A stretch of 52,341 nucleotides of DNA from Sulfuricella sp. (lineage in GTDB: Bacteria; Pseudomonadota; Gammaproteobacteria; Burkholderiales; Sulfuricellaceae): positions 1 to 52,341 of the forward strand of contig JAGXQV010000085.1 of assembly GCA_018336195.1 (NCBI GenBank). The letters run 5' to 3'. The translations under genes were made by a program, and so were the position numbers. The notes below the pieces were generated by a model, which was not told the DNA's origin, made no database searches, and was given only the letters and a program-made list of their open reading frames with translations. Shown here in pieces: positions 28,370 to 36,505 of this stretch; position 1 is the stretch's first letter, and every line of letters begins with the position of its first letter.

Positions 28370-28682
28370 AGGCGTCACCCAATTTTTTCTCTGTGCCTAT
28401 GCTATCCAATATCTGGCGCAATTCCGCCATCCAAACCTTGGTCAAGGCGCCAGTTTCCACGTCACAATCCAGAATGGCGTGAATCAATGAGATTTTCTTT
28501 TGGTTCAATTCGTCCAGCCCCAAATCCCCGCCGTCTTCGGCGAGCAAATTCCTGAGCAGCGCAAAACGCTGTTCATCCAGTACGACGAGGTTTTCCCACT
28601 CGCTCCTCCTGGCTGCATCCCGCATCCGAAGGGAAGTTGCCAGAACCGCCTCATAGCCTTCGACAACCTCGCGCGCATTCAA
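28353..28682 (-). CDS. fliT: Flagellar export chaperone FliT
   Basis: FliT escorts the filament cap FliD to the export gate. The 109-residue all-helical sequence ('VVEGYEAVLATSLRMRDAARRSEWENLVVLDEQRFALL') fits FliT, which is poorly conserved, and the position immediately after fliS is diagnostic. Translation must begin at TTG (28682), five bases after the fliS stop; the only nearby ATG is out of frame. Its end overlaps the next small ORF by 17 bases. Confidence 0.8.
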   Translation of the reverse strand: MNAREVVEGYEAVLATSLRMRDAARRSEWENLVVLDEQRFALLRNLLAEDGGDLGLDELNQKKISLIHAILDCDVETGALTKVWMAELRQILDSIGTEKKLGDAYASSE

Positions 28683-28687
28683 TTTGG

Positions 28688-29170
28688 TTAGACTCGGCCA
28701 AAACTGTTCGACATAGTGGCTTTTTCCGCAGCCGGAGTTGCTGCCGCAACCGCACCACCATCAAAGGCGATTACTTCGGGCGCCTTTTCAATTGCCGCCC
28801 ACGCCCCGCGCAATTCGCCCAACAGACGACTCACCTCGTCCAGAATGGAAGGGTCGTTATTGATATTGGCGACCAGCAGGCGATGGCACATATAGCTGTA
28901 AAGGGCACTCAGGTTCTCGGCAAGCTCCCCACCCACCTTGACGTCAAGACTAAGGTTCAAACCTTCGTCGATAATTGCGATGGCTTTGGAAATCGCCTCA
29001 CCCTTTTGTGCAATCGCCTTGTTCTGCATATGGAATTTAGCATTGGCAACCGCCTTGATCGCACCGTCGAACAACAACAGGATTAGCCGGTACGGCGTTG
29101 CATTTGCAATGTTGGCATCCACACCAACCTTGGCGTAGGTACTCAATGCGTTACGGGTTAGAGCATTCAT
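28688..29170 (-). CDS. fliS: Flagellin export chaperone FliS
   Basis: FliS binds the flagellin C-terminus and keeps it unfolded before export. The sequence shows 'YAKVGVDANIANATPYRLILLLFDGAIKAVANAK', then 'ISKAIAIIDEGLNLSLDVKVGGELAENLSALYSYM' and 'LVANINNDPSILDEVSRLLGELRGAW', all standard. At 160 residues it is about 25 longer than the usual 130-140, owing to an Ala-rich C-terminal tail. ATG with AGGAA upstream. Confidence 0.95.
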   Translation of the reverse strand: MNALTRNALSTYAKVGVDANIANATPYRLILLLFDGAIKAVANAKFHMQNKAIAQKGEAISKAIAIIDEGLNLSLDVKVGGELAENLSALYSYMCHRLLVANINNDPSILDEVSRLLGELRGAWAAIEKAPEVIAFDGGAVAAATPAAEKATMSNSFGRV

Positions 29171-29315
29171 TCTGAATTTCCTGACTATAAGGCATCACGC
29201 GCGGGCGTGTTCCTTCATACAAATCCGGCAACGATGCCGACAACGCAAATCTCGTTAAAACAAGCGCCTCTACTACACGCTGACGGGAAAACGGCTTTCA
29301 TCTTAGGGAACGACA

Positions 29316-31310
29316 CTAAGCCTTGACAAAGCTAGCCAGTTGCTGAGTCAACGCGGTTTGTTGCGCTTTCATGCTGCCCATCAAGACATCCAGAGCGGTA
29401 TATTGCTTGCGGTAAGCAGCCTCGATTGCAACCAAACGCCGGTTGAGTACAGTACGTTGATCTCCGATACTCGTGATACTGCGATTGGTGCCATCGACCT
29501 TGGCACTAATTGCCCCGTCGCTACCCAGCATATTGGTTAACAGGGCGCCCAATTGATAAGCGAACCCTTGCGAATAATTCACCGCCCCCCGATCACCCGC
29601 AGCCCCCCCGCTAACCAGCACTTTCAGCCCATCCTCACCAGTCAGGTACTGACCGGAACCGCTGGCAGCAACCCCATTTATCGTGCCCGCCACGTCAAGA
29701 CCATCGGTCGAGGTACGAGATGCACCCAGCGCATTGTCTGCGGCACTACCACTGACAGCCACTTTCGAAGCCGACCCATAGCGCGCGGAGGCAATCGTCA
29801 GCACCCCGGAAGATTCCGTCACCACTACGGAACTGCCCGCGCTGTTCAGCGCCGCCGAACCATTGATCTGGGACTGGATTTCCATCGCCAAATCCGCAGC
29901 AGTCGCATAGCTCTTGGGAGTCAAGGTCACCGTTGTCGCCACACCATCCACCGTCACATTCAGCACATCGTTGCTTCCGGCGAAGATATCCAAACCGGCC
30001 ACATCGGATCCCAGCATGTTGCCCTGAGTAGCAATCTGCGAGACGGACAATCCATATGATCCGGGTTTGGTGTTGGATGTCCCGCTGACGTAGCTTACCA
30101 AACTGTCCGAGGTTTTTCCCGTCGCGGCAAAGAGCGCGGCAACATCGGAAGAATGCGCGGAAAGAGCGCTCTGCAATTTGCTGCTGTCGACCGTCATCGT
30201 TCCGTCTTTTAGCAGCGAAATACCGATATCGGAAAGGGAGGAATAGGTACCACCAACCAGCGGTCTCCCAAGCAACGTGCGCATCTGGGTTTGCACGGTG
30301 CGCACAGTGGAATCCCCCAGCAACGTGCCAGCCGCCTGAGTTTTGGCGTCATAGGAGGTCAAGTCGTTGATGGTACTTTTCAAGTCGTTATAGCCCTTGA
30401 CGAAGGCATCCACCGCGGAACTCACCCCTGAGGTATCTTGCGCAATAGTGATGGTACTGGTGCCGACCTTGAGCGCGCTCAGCGTCACCCCATGCACCGC
30501 ATCGGAAATACTGGTGCTTTCCTTGCTGATAAATACGCCGTTTAGCGTCATTTCGGTATTTTGCGCGGCGGTGGTTTGCTGAAGATTTTGGGTACCGCTC
30601 GGATCCTGAGCCAGCAGAGCGGAAATCGTAGCGTCACCGCTTACGTCGATCTTCACGCTGTTGCTGCTGCCTGCCGTGTTGGAAGAAAGCACCAAGCGAT
30701 AAGGTGAGGTTCCCCCATCGTTGATAATGGAAGCGGTGACACCGACCTTGGCGTTGTTGATGGCGTCGCGAATGCCCGAGAGGGAGTTATTGGTGGCATC
30801 AATGGTTACCGTCTTGATGCCGCGGCCCTTGCTGGCAAACGTCGACCCGGCATAAGTTCCACCTGTCCCAGCAGCCGAGTTGTAAGCGGTATAGGTACCG
30901 CCACTGATGGTGCCGAAATCGAAGCTCAGCGTCGTCGTACCTCCCGCCCCAATCGCACTCGACATGCTGGCCTGTCCAGCAACCACCAGTTTCTGCGACT
31001 GCGCCAGTTTGCTGATATCGACCGCATAGCTACCCGCCGTCGCAACGCTGGAGGCGGAAGCGCCCGCAACAGTGGTATCGCTCGAAGATGCGGTGAGAGC
31101 CTGAAACTTTGTCGGACTACTCAACCCCTGGACCGCAGTTTGAAAGGTCGACAACGCCCCTTTCAACGTGCCATAGGCGGACACCTTGGCCTGATAGGTC
31201 GCTTCCTTCTTGGTCAGCACCGTCAAGGGCTGGGACTCGATGGACATCAACTTGGTGATGATGCCCTCGACATCGAGATTGGAACCGATACCCGCTGAGG
31301 ATAGGGCCAT
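29316..31310 (-). CDS. fliD: Flagellar filament cap protein FliD (large form)
   Basis: FliD pentamers cap the filament and fold incoming flagellin. The N-terminal FliD_N domain is clear ('SNLDVEGIITKLMSIESQPLTVL'). The C-terminal domain includes 'VKGYNDLKSTINDLTSYDAKTQAAGTLLGDS' and the terminal coiled coil 'RRLVAIEAAYRKQYTALDVLM'. At 664 residues it exceeds the usual 450-500. The extra length is a Ser/Thr/Gly-rich insertion after about residue 410 with a flagellin-hook IN-like repeat ('NVTVDGVATTVTLTPKSYATAADLAMEI'). ATG with GGAGC upstream. It precedes fliS and follows flaG. Confidence 0.94.
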   Translation of the reverse strand: MALSSAGIGSNLDVEGIITKLMSIESQPLTVLTKKEATYQAKVSAYGTLKGALSTFQTAVQGLSSPTKFQALTASSSDTTVAGASASSVATAGSYAVDISKLAQSQKLVVAGQASMSSAIGAGGTTTLSFDFGTISGGTYTAYNSAAGTGGTYAGSTFASKGRGIKTVTIDATNNSLSGIRDAINNAKVGVTASIINDGGTSPYRLVLSSNTAGSSNSVKIDVSGDATISALLAQDPSGTQNLQQTTAAQNTEMTLNGVFISKESTSISDAVHGVTLSALKVGTSTITIAQDTSGVSSAVDAFVKGYNDLKSTINDLTSYDAKTQAAGTLLGDSTVRTVQTQMRTLLGRPLVGGTYSSLSDIGISLLKDGTMTVDSSKLQSALSAHSSDVAALFAATGKTSDSLVSYVSGTSNTKPGSYGLSVSQIATQGNMLGSDVAGLDIFAGSNDVLNVTVDGVATTVTLTPKSYATAADLAMEIQSQINGSAALNSAGSSVVVTESSGVLTIASARYGSASKVAVSGSAADNALGASRTSTDGLDVAGTINGVAASGSGQYLTGEDGLKVLVSGGAAGDRGAVNYSQGFAYQLGALLTNMLGSDGAISAKVDGTNRSITSIGDQRTVLNRRLVAIEAAYRKQYTALDVLMGSMKAQQTALTQQLASFVKA

Positions 31311-31367
31311 GATTAGCTCCTGATCTTTCCAATGGGCGCGCGCGAATACTCAGTTGCGCAACGCTTA

Positions 31368-31760
31368 CTACGCTTTGTCTTTAAGCAGAAGGCCCTGCAA
31401 GTTATCCAACGCCTGGGCAATCTCCAGCATTTGCTTGGTCGGGATCTGGCGGATCACCTCTTTCGTGTCTTTGTCGATCACTTTCACGACGTTGGCCTTG
31501 GTATCGTCGTCGACGCTGAACTGGATGCTGGTGTTCAATTGCTGCAGCACTTTGTTGATCTGCTCGGCAGAATTTTTCGCGGTGGCAATATCCACTTCAC
31601 CACTAACCGCCCCCTTCGCCGAAGCCGTTGCCGCTTCAGCAGGCTTTACCGACTGATTCGGCAACTCCGCCGTCTTCTGCTGCCTGACGTCTACCGGAGG
31701 CGCGTTCTGAGCGGCGTTGACTTGCGCCATATTCACCGAATTTGAAATTTGAGAAATCAT
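31368..31760 (-). CDS. flaG: FlaG-family flagellar protein
   Basis: FlaG proteins lie between flagellin and fliD genes and affect filament length. The 130-residue sequence is Ala-rich and disordered in its first half. The conserved FlaG core is at the end: 'INKVLQQLNTSIQFSVDDDTKANVVKVIDKDTKEVIRQIPTKQMLEI'. ATG at 31760 is chosen because a strong AAGGAG lies nine bases upstream; a frame 23 codons longer lacks such a site. Confidence 0.92.
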   Translation of the reverse strand: MISQISNSVNMAQVNAAQNAPPVDVRQQKTAELPNQSVKPAEAATASAKGAVSGEVDIATAKNSAEQINKVLQQLNTSIQFSVDDDTKANVVKVIDKDTKEVIRQIPTKQMLEIAQALDNLQGLLLKDKA

Positions 31761-31838
31761 GATATCACTCCTTAATCCCAACGTTATGAATCCAGCCTGC
31801 ATAACCAGGGTTGATAGAAAAGCCGTCACCTGTACGAC

Positions 31839-31881
31839 AAAGCGCGGCTCCTGCGCCCTTCAGAGCAAAAGCCGCGCCTTT
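31839..31881 (-). terminator. Long-loop hairpin between fliC and flaG
   Basis: A stem of about eleven pairs (AAAGCGCGGCT with AGCCGCGC-C-TTT, one bulged base) closes a loop of about 20 bases, roughly 60 bases downstream of fliC. On either strand the stem is flanked by A/T-rich arms rather than a long T-run, so termination of the fliC message is only probable. The hairpin may also protect the fliC mRNA 3' end. Confidence 0.4.
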
Positions 31882-31908
31882 AACCACCGTCATGCATTCC
31901 TGCCCTGA

Positions 31909-31928
31909 CCGGCAGGGAACCCCGCCGG
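31909..31928 (-). terminator. GC-rich hairpin just after the fliC stop
   Basis: The sequence CCGGC-rich arms (31909-31917 and 31920-31928) form a stem about 15 bases after the fliC stop codon. No T-run follows, so it may act with the larger hairpin at 31839-31881 rather than alone. Confidence 0.35.
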
Positions 31929-31942
31929 ATCAGTTTGATTCA

Positions 31943-33469
31943 TTACTTCAGCAAGGACAGCACGCTCTGCGGCTGGGCATTTGCCTGGGACAACATCGCG
32001 GTACCGGCCTGCACCAGAATCTGGTTACGCGTAAAGGTAGCGGTTTCTGCGGCGAAGTCCGCATCACGAATCCGCGAACGGGCAGCCGAGAGGTTCTCGG
32101 AAGTCGTCTTCAAGTTCGACACCGTAGTCTGGAAGCGCGACTGCAAGGCGCCGTATTTGGCACGTTGCCCGTTGATGGCCTGGAGCGCCCCATCGACGAT
32201 GGCAATCGAGCGGTTGGCCGCATCCACGTTACTGACATCAAGCTGGCTGGTTTTCTGCAATTGCGAAGATGAAGTCGCCGTGTTAAAGAATTGCGACGTA
32301 TCCGAAGCCACCACATTAAACGAACGGTCCGAATCAAGCGCCAACTGCCCGGTTCCAACCACGGACGACACCGCGCCCAGAGGAGCACCACCGGTGGACA
32401 CTCCCCCAACCAAATTACTCCCGGCGACCAGCGCGGTACTTCCCGTATTATTCGAGAGCGTAATATCCTCACCACTGGCATTGGTCAGCGTAATCCCGGA
32501 GCCATTACTATTGACAGCAGCCGTCACCCCGGTCTTGGAAGTCGCCTCGTTAATCGCATTGACGGCTGCCGCCAAGCCGTCGGCATTGACCGCAGAACCG
32601 ACCGTAAAGGAGACTGCCACGGCAGAAGACTGACCACCAATCGGTTTGTTATTCGAAGTGATGTTGATGGAGTAACTGGCGCCCGCCGTGAATGTAGAAA
32701 GATCAAATTTCGTAATCGCGGATGCCGTCACCCCGGTAGTGGCGGTCTGGTCGTTAATCGCCTTGGCAACCTTTTTTGCAGAATCCCCTGCAGTCACCGT
32801 AACACGTGCGGTACCGAGAGCGCCGTTGATTGTAAGCCCGCTATTTGCCGCCACACGACTGGTTGCCGACGCGTTTGACCTTACCGCGTTTGATAGACTA
32901 CCGGCCGTCAGATCGCCGCCACTGCTGGAGGAGGTGGATGCCGTGGAGCCTATCCGGTAATTACCGTATTGGTCAGTACGAAAACTTGAGGTGGTCGCGG
33001 TAATCACTTCGTTGGCGTTTGCCCCCACCTGGAAAGTGCTGGAATTGGAGCCGTCGAACAGCTTCTGGCCGTTGAACGCAGTAGTAGAGGCGATACGATC
33101 CAGCTCGGAAATCAACTGCCCCACTTCCTGATTCAGCGCGTTACGGTCGGAAACCGAGTTGGTGGAGTTCACCGACTGCACCGACAGTTCACGCACACGT
33201 TGCAAAATGTCGCCAGCAGCAGATAAGGCGCCTTCACCGGTTTGCCCCAGCGAGATACCGTCATTGGCGTTACGGGTGGCCTGATCGACACCACGAATCT
33301 GCGCGGTGAAGCGCTCGGAAATCGCCAGACCGGCGGCATCATCCTTGGCGCTGTTGATGCGCAAACCGGAAGACAGGCGCTGCAAGGAGTCACCGATGCT
33401 CACCTGGGAATTGTACAAATTGCGTTGGGTATTCAACGACGCAACGTTGGTAAGAATACTGTTTGCCAT
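31943..33469 (-). CDS. fliC: Flagellin FliC
   Basis: This is the filament subunit, 508 residues. The conserved N-terminal D0/D1 region ('[43 protein letters not shown]') contains '[11 protein letters not shown]' near residue 90. The C-terminal D1/D0 region ends '...[25 protein letters not shown]'. The central 180-400 segment is rich in Ser, Thr, Ala and Asn and would be surface-exposed, the usual site of O-glycosylation. ATG start. A strong sigma-28 promoter lies 69-95 bases upstream. It sits between a TPR-glycosyltransferase gene and flaG. Confidence 0.97.
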   Translation of the reverse strand: MANSILTNVASLNTQRNLYNSQVSIGDSLQRLSSGLRINSAKDDAAGLAISERFTAQIRGVDQATRNANDGISLGQTGEGALSAAGDILQRVRELSVQSVNSTNSVSDRNALNQEVGQLISELDRIASTTAFNGQKLFDGSNSSTFQVGANANEVITATTSSFRTDQYGNYRIGSTASTSSSSGGDLTAGSLSNAVRSNASATSRVAANSGLTINGALGTARVTVTAGDSAKKVAKAINDQTATTGVTASAITKFDLSTFTAGASYSINITSNNKPIGGQSSAVAVSFTVGSAVNADGLAAAVNAINEATSKTGVTAAVNSNGSGITLTNASGEDITLSNNTGSTALVAGSNLVGGVSTGGAPLGAVSSVVGTGQLALDSDRSFNVVASDTSQFFNTATSSSQLQKTSQLDVSNVDAANRSIAIVDGALQAINGQRAKYGALQSRFQTTVSNLKTTSENLSAARSRIRDADFAAETATFTRNQILVQAGTAMLSQANAQPQSVLSLLK

Positions 33470-33537
33470 GATAAGCCTCCATTAGTCAGGTTAATTTAAC
33501 TGGGCATGAACTTTTGAAGAAGCCTGCCTTGTGATCT

Positions 33538-33564
33538 ATAACGACTTCCCCCACTCAAACTTTA
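33538..33564 (-). promoter_or_regulatory. Sigma-28 (FliA) promoter of fliC
   Basis: The minus strand reads TAAAGTTT, an 11-base spacer, then GTCGTTAT. The -35 element matches the FliA consensus TAAAGTTT at all eight positions and the -10 element matches GCCGATAA at five of eight; the 11-base spacing is exact. It lies 69-95 bases before the fliC ATG, giving a leader of about 60 bases. Confidence 0.85.
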
Positions 33565-33585
33565 GAGCTCTCGTCATTTGCGGTC

Positions 33586-35538
33586 CTACGCGCCACGCTC
33601 AGCCATCAATGTCTTTATGATGGCGGCGGCACGCCCGATTGGCCCTGCCCAAGTCTCGCCAAACTGGCGCGGAATACGGGTCAGAGAAGGCAACCACGGG
33701 TACGAACCTGTTCCCAGAGCATAACGGTCAGGCCCCGCATCCATACGAATGGTGGGCACCCCCACCGCCGCTGAAATCATGCTGGACGACGTACTTGTTC
33801 CGATCACCAGATCGCAGGCTTTCATTAGCGCGGCGGACGTATCCAAATCGCTAAAATGGTCGACATCCGCAAAGTTGATGATGGATATCCCAAATTGTTC
33901 CTCGGCTTTTTTCAGTTCGTCGCGCACATCGCCATACTGAAGATTGACCCAAGTGATGCCCGGAACATCAAACAGGGGTTGCCAGAAATCCAGATACGGA
34001 TATTGCGCCCGCCGGTCTAGTGTAAGCACACCGCTACGCCATGCTATGCCAATAATCAGCTTGCCACGTTCGGGTTGCAGGCGTTGGCGAAACAGTTCAA
34101 CCTTTGCCAGATCGGGAACCAGAAGCTGCGTGTTTTCCGGAAAGGATGCCAAGCTCGGACGCACGATGGGTAACAAACTGCCGATGGGTATCTGCCATTC
34201 CATGTCGGCAATATCGGCCTCGCTCAGTGCTGTACTGCCGCTACGAAATTCGATTTTTGGAAAACTGCGGGCAAACAACGAACGCAGCTTGCTGTGACAA
34301 ACATAAATAATGCGCTCGAAACGGTCGAGAATATCCGGTAGGCAAGTGGCAAATAGAATTTCGTCACCAATGCCCTGCTCCCGGTAAATCAGCAAGGACC
34401 GCCCGGTTGCAGGGGTTCCCGCCCATTCGGGAATGGCAAGATGGGACTTTTCCCCACCCTCGCGCCGCACCCAGCGAGCCTCCCAATGCTGGTACGCCGC
34501 TTGCAGATCCCCCAGAGCAAATTGGGTAACACTCAGGTAGTAGCGGAGTTCCAGGTCGTCAGGAGACTGTGCCAGCGCAGAAAGATGGTGGGGAAGCGCC
34601 AGATCAGGCCGCCCAGCATCTCTTAGAAACATGGCCATGTGACTATGCACTTCTCCATGACCCGGGCTGATTGCCAAGGCCTTGTCGAACCAACGGATTG
34701 CACCTTGGAAGTCATCGTTGAACGAACATAATTTTGCAAAATTGATATAGGGCTCAATCATCCGTGGCTCAAGGGCTAATACCCTTTTGAACTGCACTTC
34801 CGCCGCTTCCCGCTCGCCCAACTCCAGCAGAATCAAACCATAATTATTTAAAGTATCAAGCAGGATTTGCTCGTATTCAGGGATTTTTTTAGCTTCCTCA
34901 AGTTCAATGAGGAGGCGTTCCACCACCTGCCTGGCCTCATCAAAAGCGCGGGTTTTCCACAAGCATAGGATAATGTCAACCCGAAAATTCCAGCGGTAGT
35001 CAGAGGAAATATGTTCTATGGCACGCCTAGCCACATCCAAGGCTTCTTCGTAACGACCAGTGCCATATAGCTTCGCGTAAAGGTTACGATAAGCCATTTC
35101 AAATGCAGGGTCGATCATGATGGCCGTATCAAAAGCTTGTAGCGCGGGGGATAATTGACCTTCCCCCACCAACAGAACGCCCATTTCGTTTAATGCCAAG
35201 GCGTTTTTCGGATCGACCTTCAGCAACCTTGTCAACGCTTCCAGAGCGGCACCTGGCCGCTCCATCAGTTTGAACACTTTGGAAATGTTATAGAGCGCAT
35301 AGACATTGCCCGGATTGACGGCAAGCGCTCCCACGAAATAACGCTCCGCAGCGGCCCAATCTTCTTGGCGGGCTGCCAGGGTGCCCGCCAAGTTGAGCGC
35401 CTCCAGGTCACGGGGAAACTTATCCAGATGCTTCTGGAGCAACTCACCCGCCTGCCGATCCTTGCCCTGTGCCGAAAGCGCCACTGCTCGCTGGACCTCG
35501 CCGCCGTGGCGGACGGGTTTCGATGATTTATTTTTCAT
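33586..35538 (-). CDS. TPR protein with C-terminal glycosyltransferase-like domain; candidate flagellin glycosyltransferase
   Basis: The 650-residue protein has a long tetratricopeptide region (about 30-345: for example 'LNLAGTLAARQEDWAAAERYFVGALAVNPGNVYALYNI'). The C-terminal domain from about 375 contains 'GRSLLIYREQGIGDEILFATCLPDIL', 'IIYVCHSKLRSLFARSFP' and 'CDLVIGTSTSSSMISAAVGVPTI', resembling GT-B enzymes of the heptosyltransferase kind. TPR plus GT next to flagellin recalls Caulobacter FlmG, which binds flagellin by its TPR part and transfers pseudaminic acid; this parallel is inference. ATG at 35538 is preferred to a TTG two codons upstream. It lies immediately upstream of the fliC promoter. 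Confidence 0.72.
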   Translation of the reverse strand: MKNKSSKPVRHGGEVQRAVALSAQGKDRQAGELLQKHLDKFPRDLEALNLAGTLAARQEDWAAAERYFVGALAVNPGNVYALYNISKVFKLMERPGAALEALTRLLKVDPKNALALNEMGVLLVGEGQLSPALQAFDTAIMIDPAFEMAYRNLYAKLYGTGRYEEALDVARRAIEHISSDYRWNFRVDIILCLWKTRAFDEARQVVERLLIELEEAKKIPEYEQILLDTLNNYGLILLELGEREAAEVQFKRVLALEPRMIEPYINFAKLCSFNDDFQGAIRWFDKALAISPGHGEVHSHMAMFLRDAGRPDLALPHHLSALAQSPDDLELRYYLSVTQFALGDLQAAYQHWEARWVRREGGEKSHLAIPEWAGTPATGRSLLIYREQGIGDEILFATCLPDILDRFERIIYVCHSKLRSLFARSFPKIEFRSGSTALSEADIADMEWQIPIGSLLPIVRPSLASFPENTQLLVPDLAKVELFRQRLQPERGKLIIGIAWRSGVLTLDRRAQYPYLDFWQPLFDVPGITWVNLQYGDVRDELKKAEEQFGISIINFADVDHFSDLDTSAALMKACDLVIGTSTSSSMISAAVGVPTIRMDAGPDRYALGTGSYPWLPSLTRIPRQFGETWAGPIGRAAAIIKTLMAERGA

Positions 35539-35879
35539 AGCCAATACCTATTACGGAAACGGTACTCTAAAGAGAGGTGCTTGTTGATGCGCGTTGAAAT
35601 CTGACCATCTGCACCGGCTCAATATTGGTCAGCCGTTATGGATGGGGTAGCGTACTACACGGCTGTGGACAAGTCGAATTGGCGGATATGCTTTGTGCCT
35701 CTCCGATCTTTGGATTTAACCAATCGAAGTCGGCGTCTTCCACCAATTCTTGCCCGGCATCCTCGGCACACTTGAAAAAGAGATTGGTTTTCTTGGGCAA
35801 AACCGGTCAAGAAAAAACACCGCCCTACCCCTTGAACCTTCGAACGGTTAAACTATCCATAACAGTGAAAGGGTAAGCC
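35539..35879. other. Divergent intergenic region, about 340 bases
   Basis: It separates the TPR-glycosyltransferase gene (minus) from the DUF1640 gene (plus). On the minus strand there is one open frame without an ATG (TTG at 35800 to TAA at 35636; 54 codons, acidic, with 'CAEDAGQELVEDADFDWLNP') that could be a decayed gene end. A short inverted repeat TTCTTG / CAAGAA lies at about 35791-35813. A weak promoter (TTGAAC, 16 bases, TATCCA, about 35832-35859) could serve the DUF1640 gene. Confidence 0.3.
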
Positions 35880-36182
35880 ATGAGTACCGTTACATTTGAT
35901 ACGCTCAAATTCGTCAAGGAATTGGAAAACGCCGGTATGCCACAAGCGCAAGCCGAAGCACAGGCTAAAGCATTGGCAAACGTGTTATCCGAATCCCTGG
36001 ATACTACCCTTGTAACGAAAGCAGATATTAAAGACGTAAAAACCGAAATTACGGCAATAAGAGCAGATTTACAAACAGAACTAGCCCCAATGAAAGCCGA
36101 ACTGTCAGTAATCAAATGGATGGGCGGGATTATCGTGGGCGGAATCGTTATGCTGCTACTAAAAACCTTCTTTCCGGCATGA
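35880..36182 (+). CDS. DUF1640-like coiled-coil protein with C-terminal membrane helix
   Basis: The 100-residue protein begins 'TFDTLKFVKELENAGMPQAQAEAQAKALANVLSE', continues with a charged coiled coil to about residue 82, and ends in a single membrane helix ('WMGGIIVGGIVMLLLKTFF'). This layout matches DUF1640/CCDC90-type proteins, small tail-anchored coiled coils common in proteobacteria, whose bacterial role is unknown. ATG with AGGG upstream. A strong terminator follows 22 bases later, so it is a single-gene unit on the strand opposite to its neighbours. Confidence 0.78.
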   Translation: MSTVTFDTLKFVKELENAGMPQAQAEAQAKALANVLSESLDTTLVTKADIKDVKTEITAIRADLQTELAPMKAELSVIKWMGGIIVGGIVMLLLKTFFPA

Positions 36183-36505
36183 CAAAATCCCAGCCAAAAA
36201 AACGCCCCGATTTCGGGGCTTTTTTATTGGGATTCCAAGGCAAAAGCGATCCAGCCGAGCGTTCCCTCCCATCAATTCGAGACGGTACCGGCGACGATTC
36301 TACCGACCTTTGACCTTGCGCCTCACCACCAGTGGGAACCAACATCATCTTAGGATGAATCGCACAATATCCAGCGACAACGGCTACAAGTCCCAGTTTG
36401 AGACTTTCTTGGTAGGCATTCCAAGAGGTACGCCAGTCTTGGTCTGCATCGGTAAAAATTTACAATCGGTCAAGCGGCGGTTGCCCCGGCATCACTTTGG
36501 CAAAC
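36183..36505. other. Intergenic region between convergent genes, about 320 bases
   Basis: Apart from the terminator at 36204-36226, no convincing gene is visible. At 36477-36521 seven-base arms GCGGTTG / CAACCGC are separated by about 30 bases and overlap the last codons of the radical-SAM gene; they could form a weak 3' structure for that transcript. Confidence 0.4.
36204..36226 (+). terminator. Rho-independent terminator of the DUF1640 gene
   Basis: A six-base GC stem (GCCCCG / CGGGGC) with a four-base loop is followed by seven T residues, 22 bases after the stop codon. Confidence 0.88.

Noticed and set aside
35625..35876. 83-codon plus-strand frame before the DUF1640 gene
   Set aside because: No ribosome site, low-complexity Ser/Cys composition, and overlaps the probable promoter of the DUF1640 gene.
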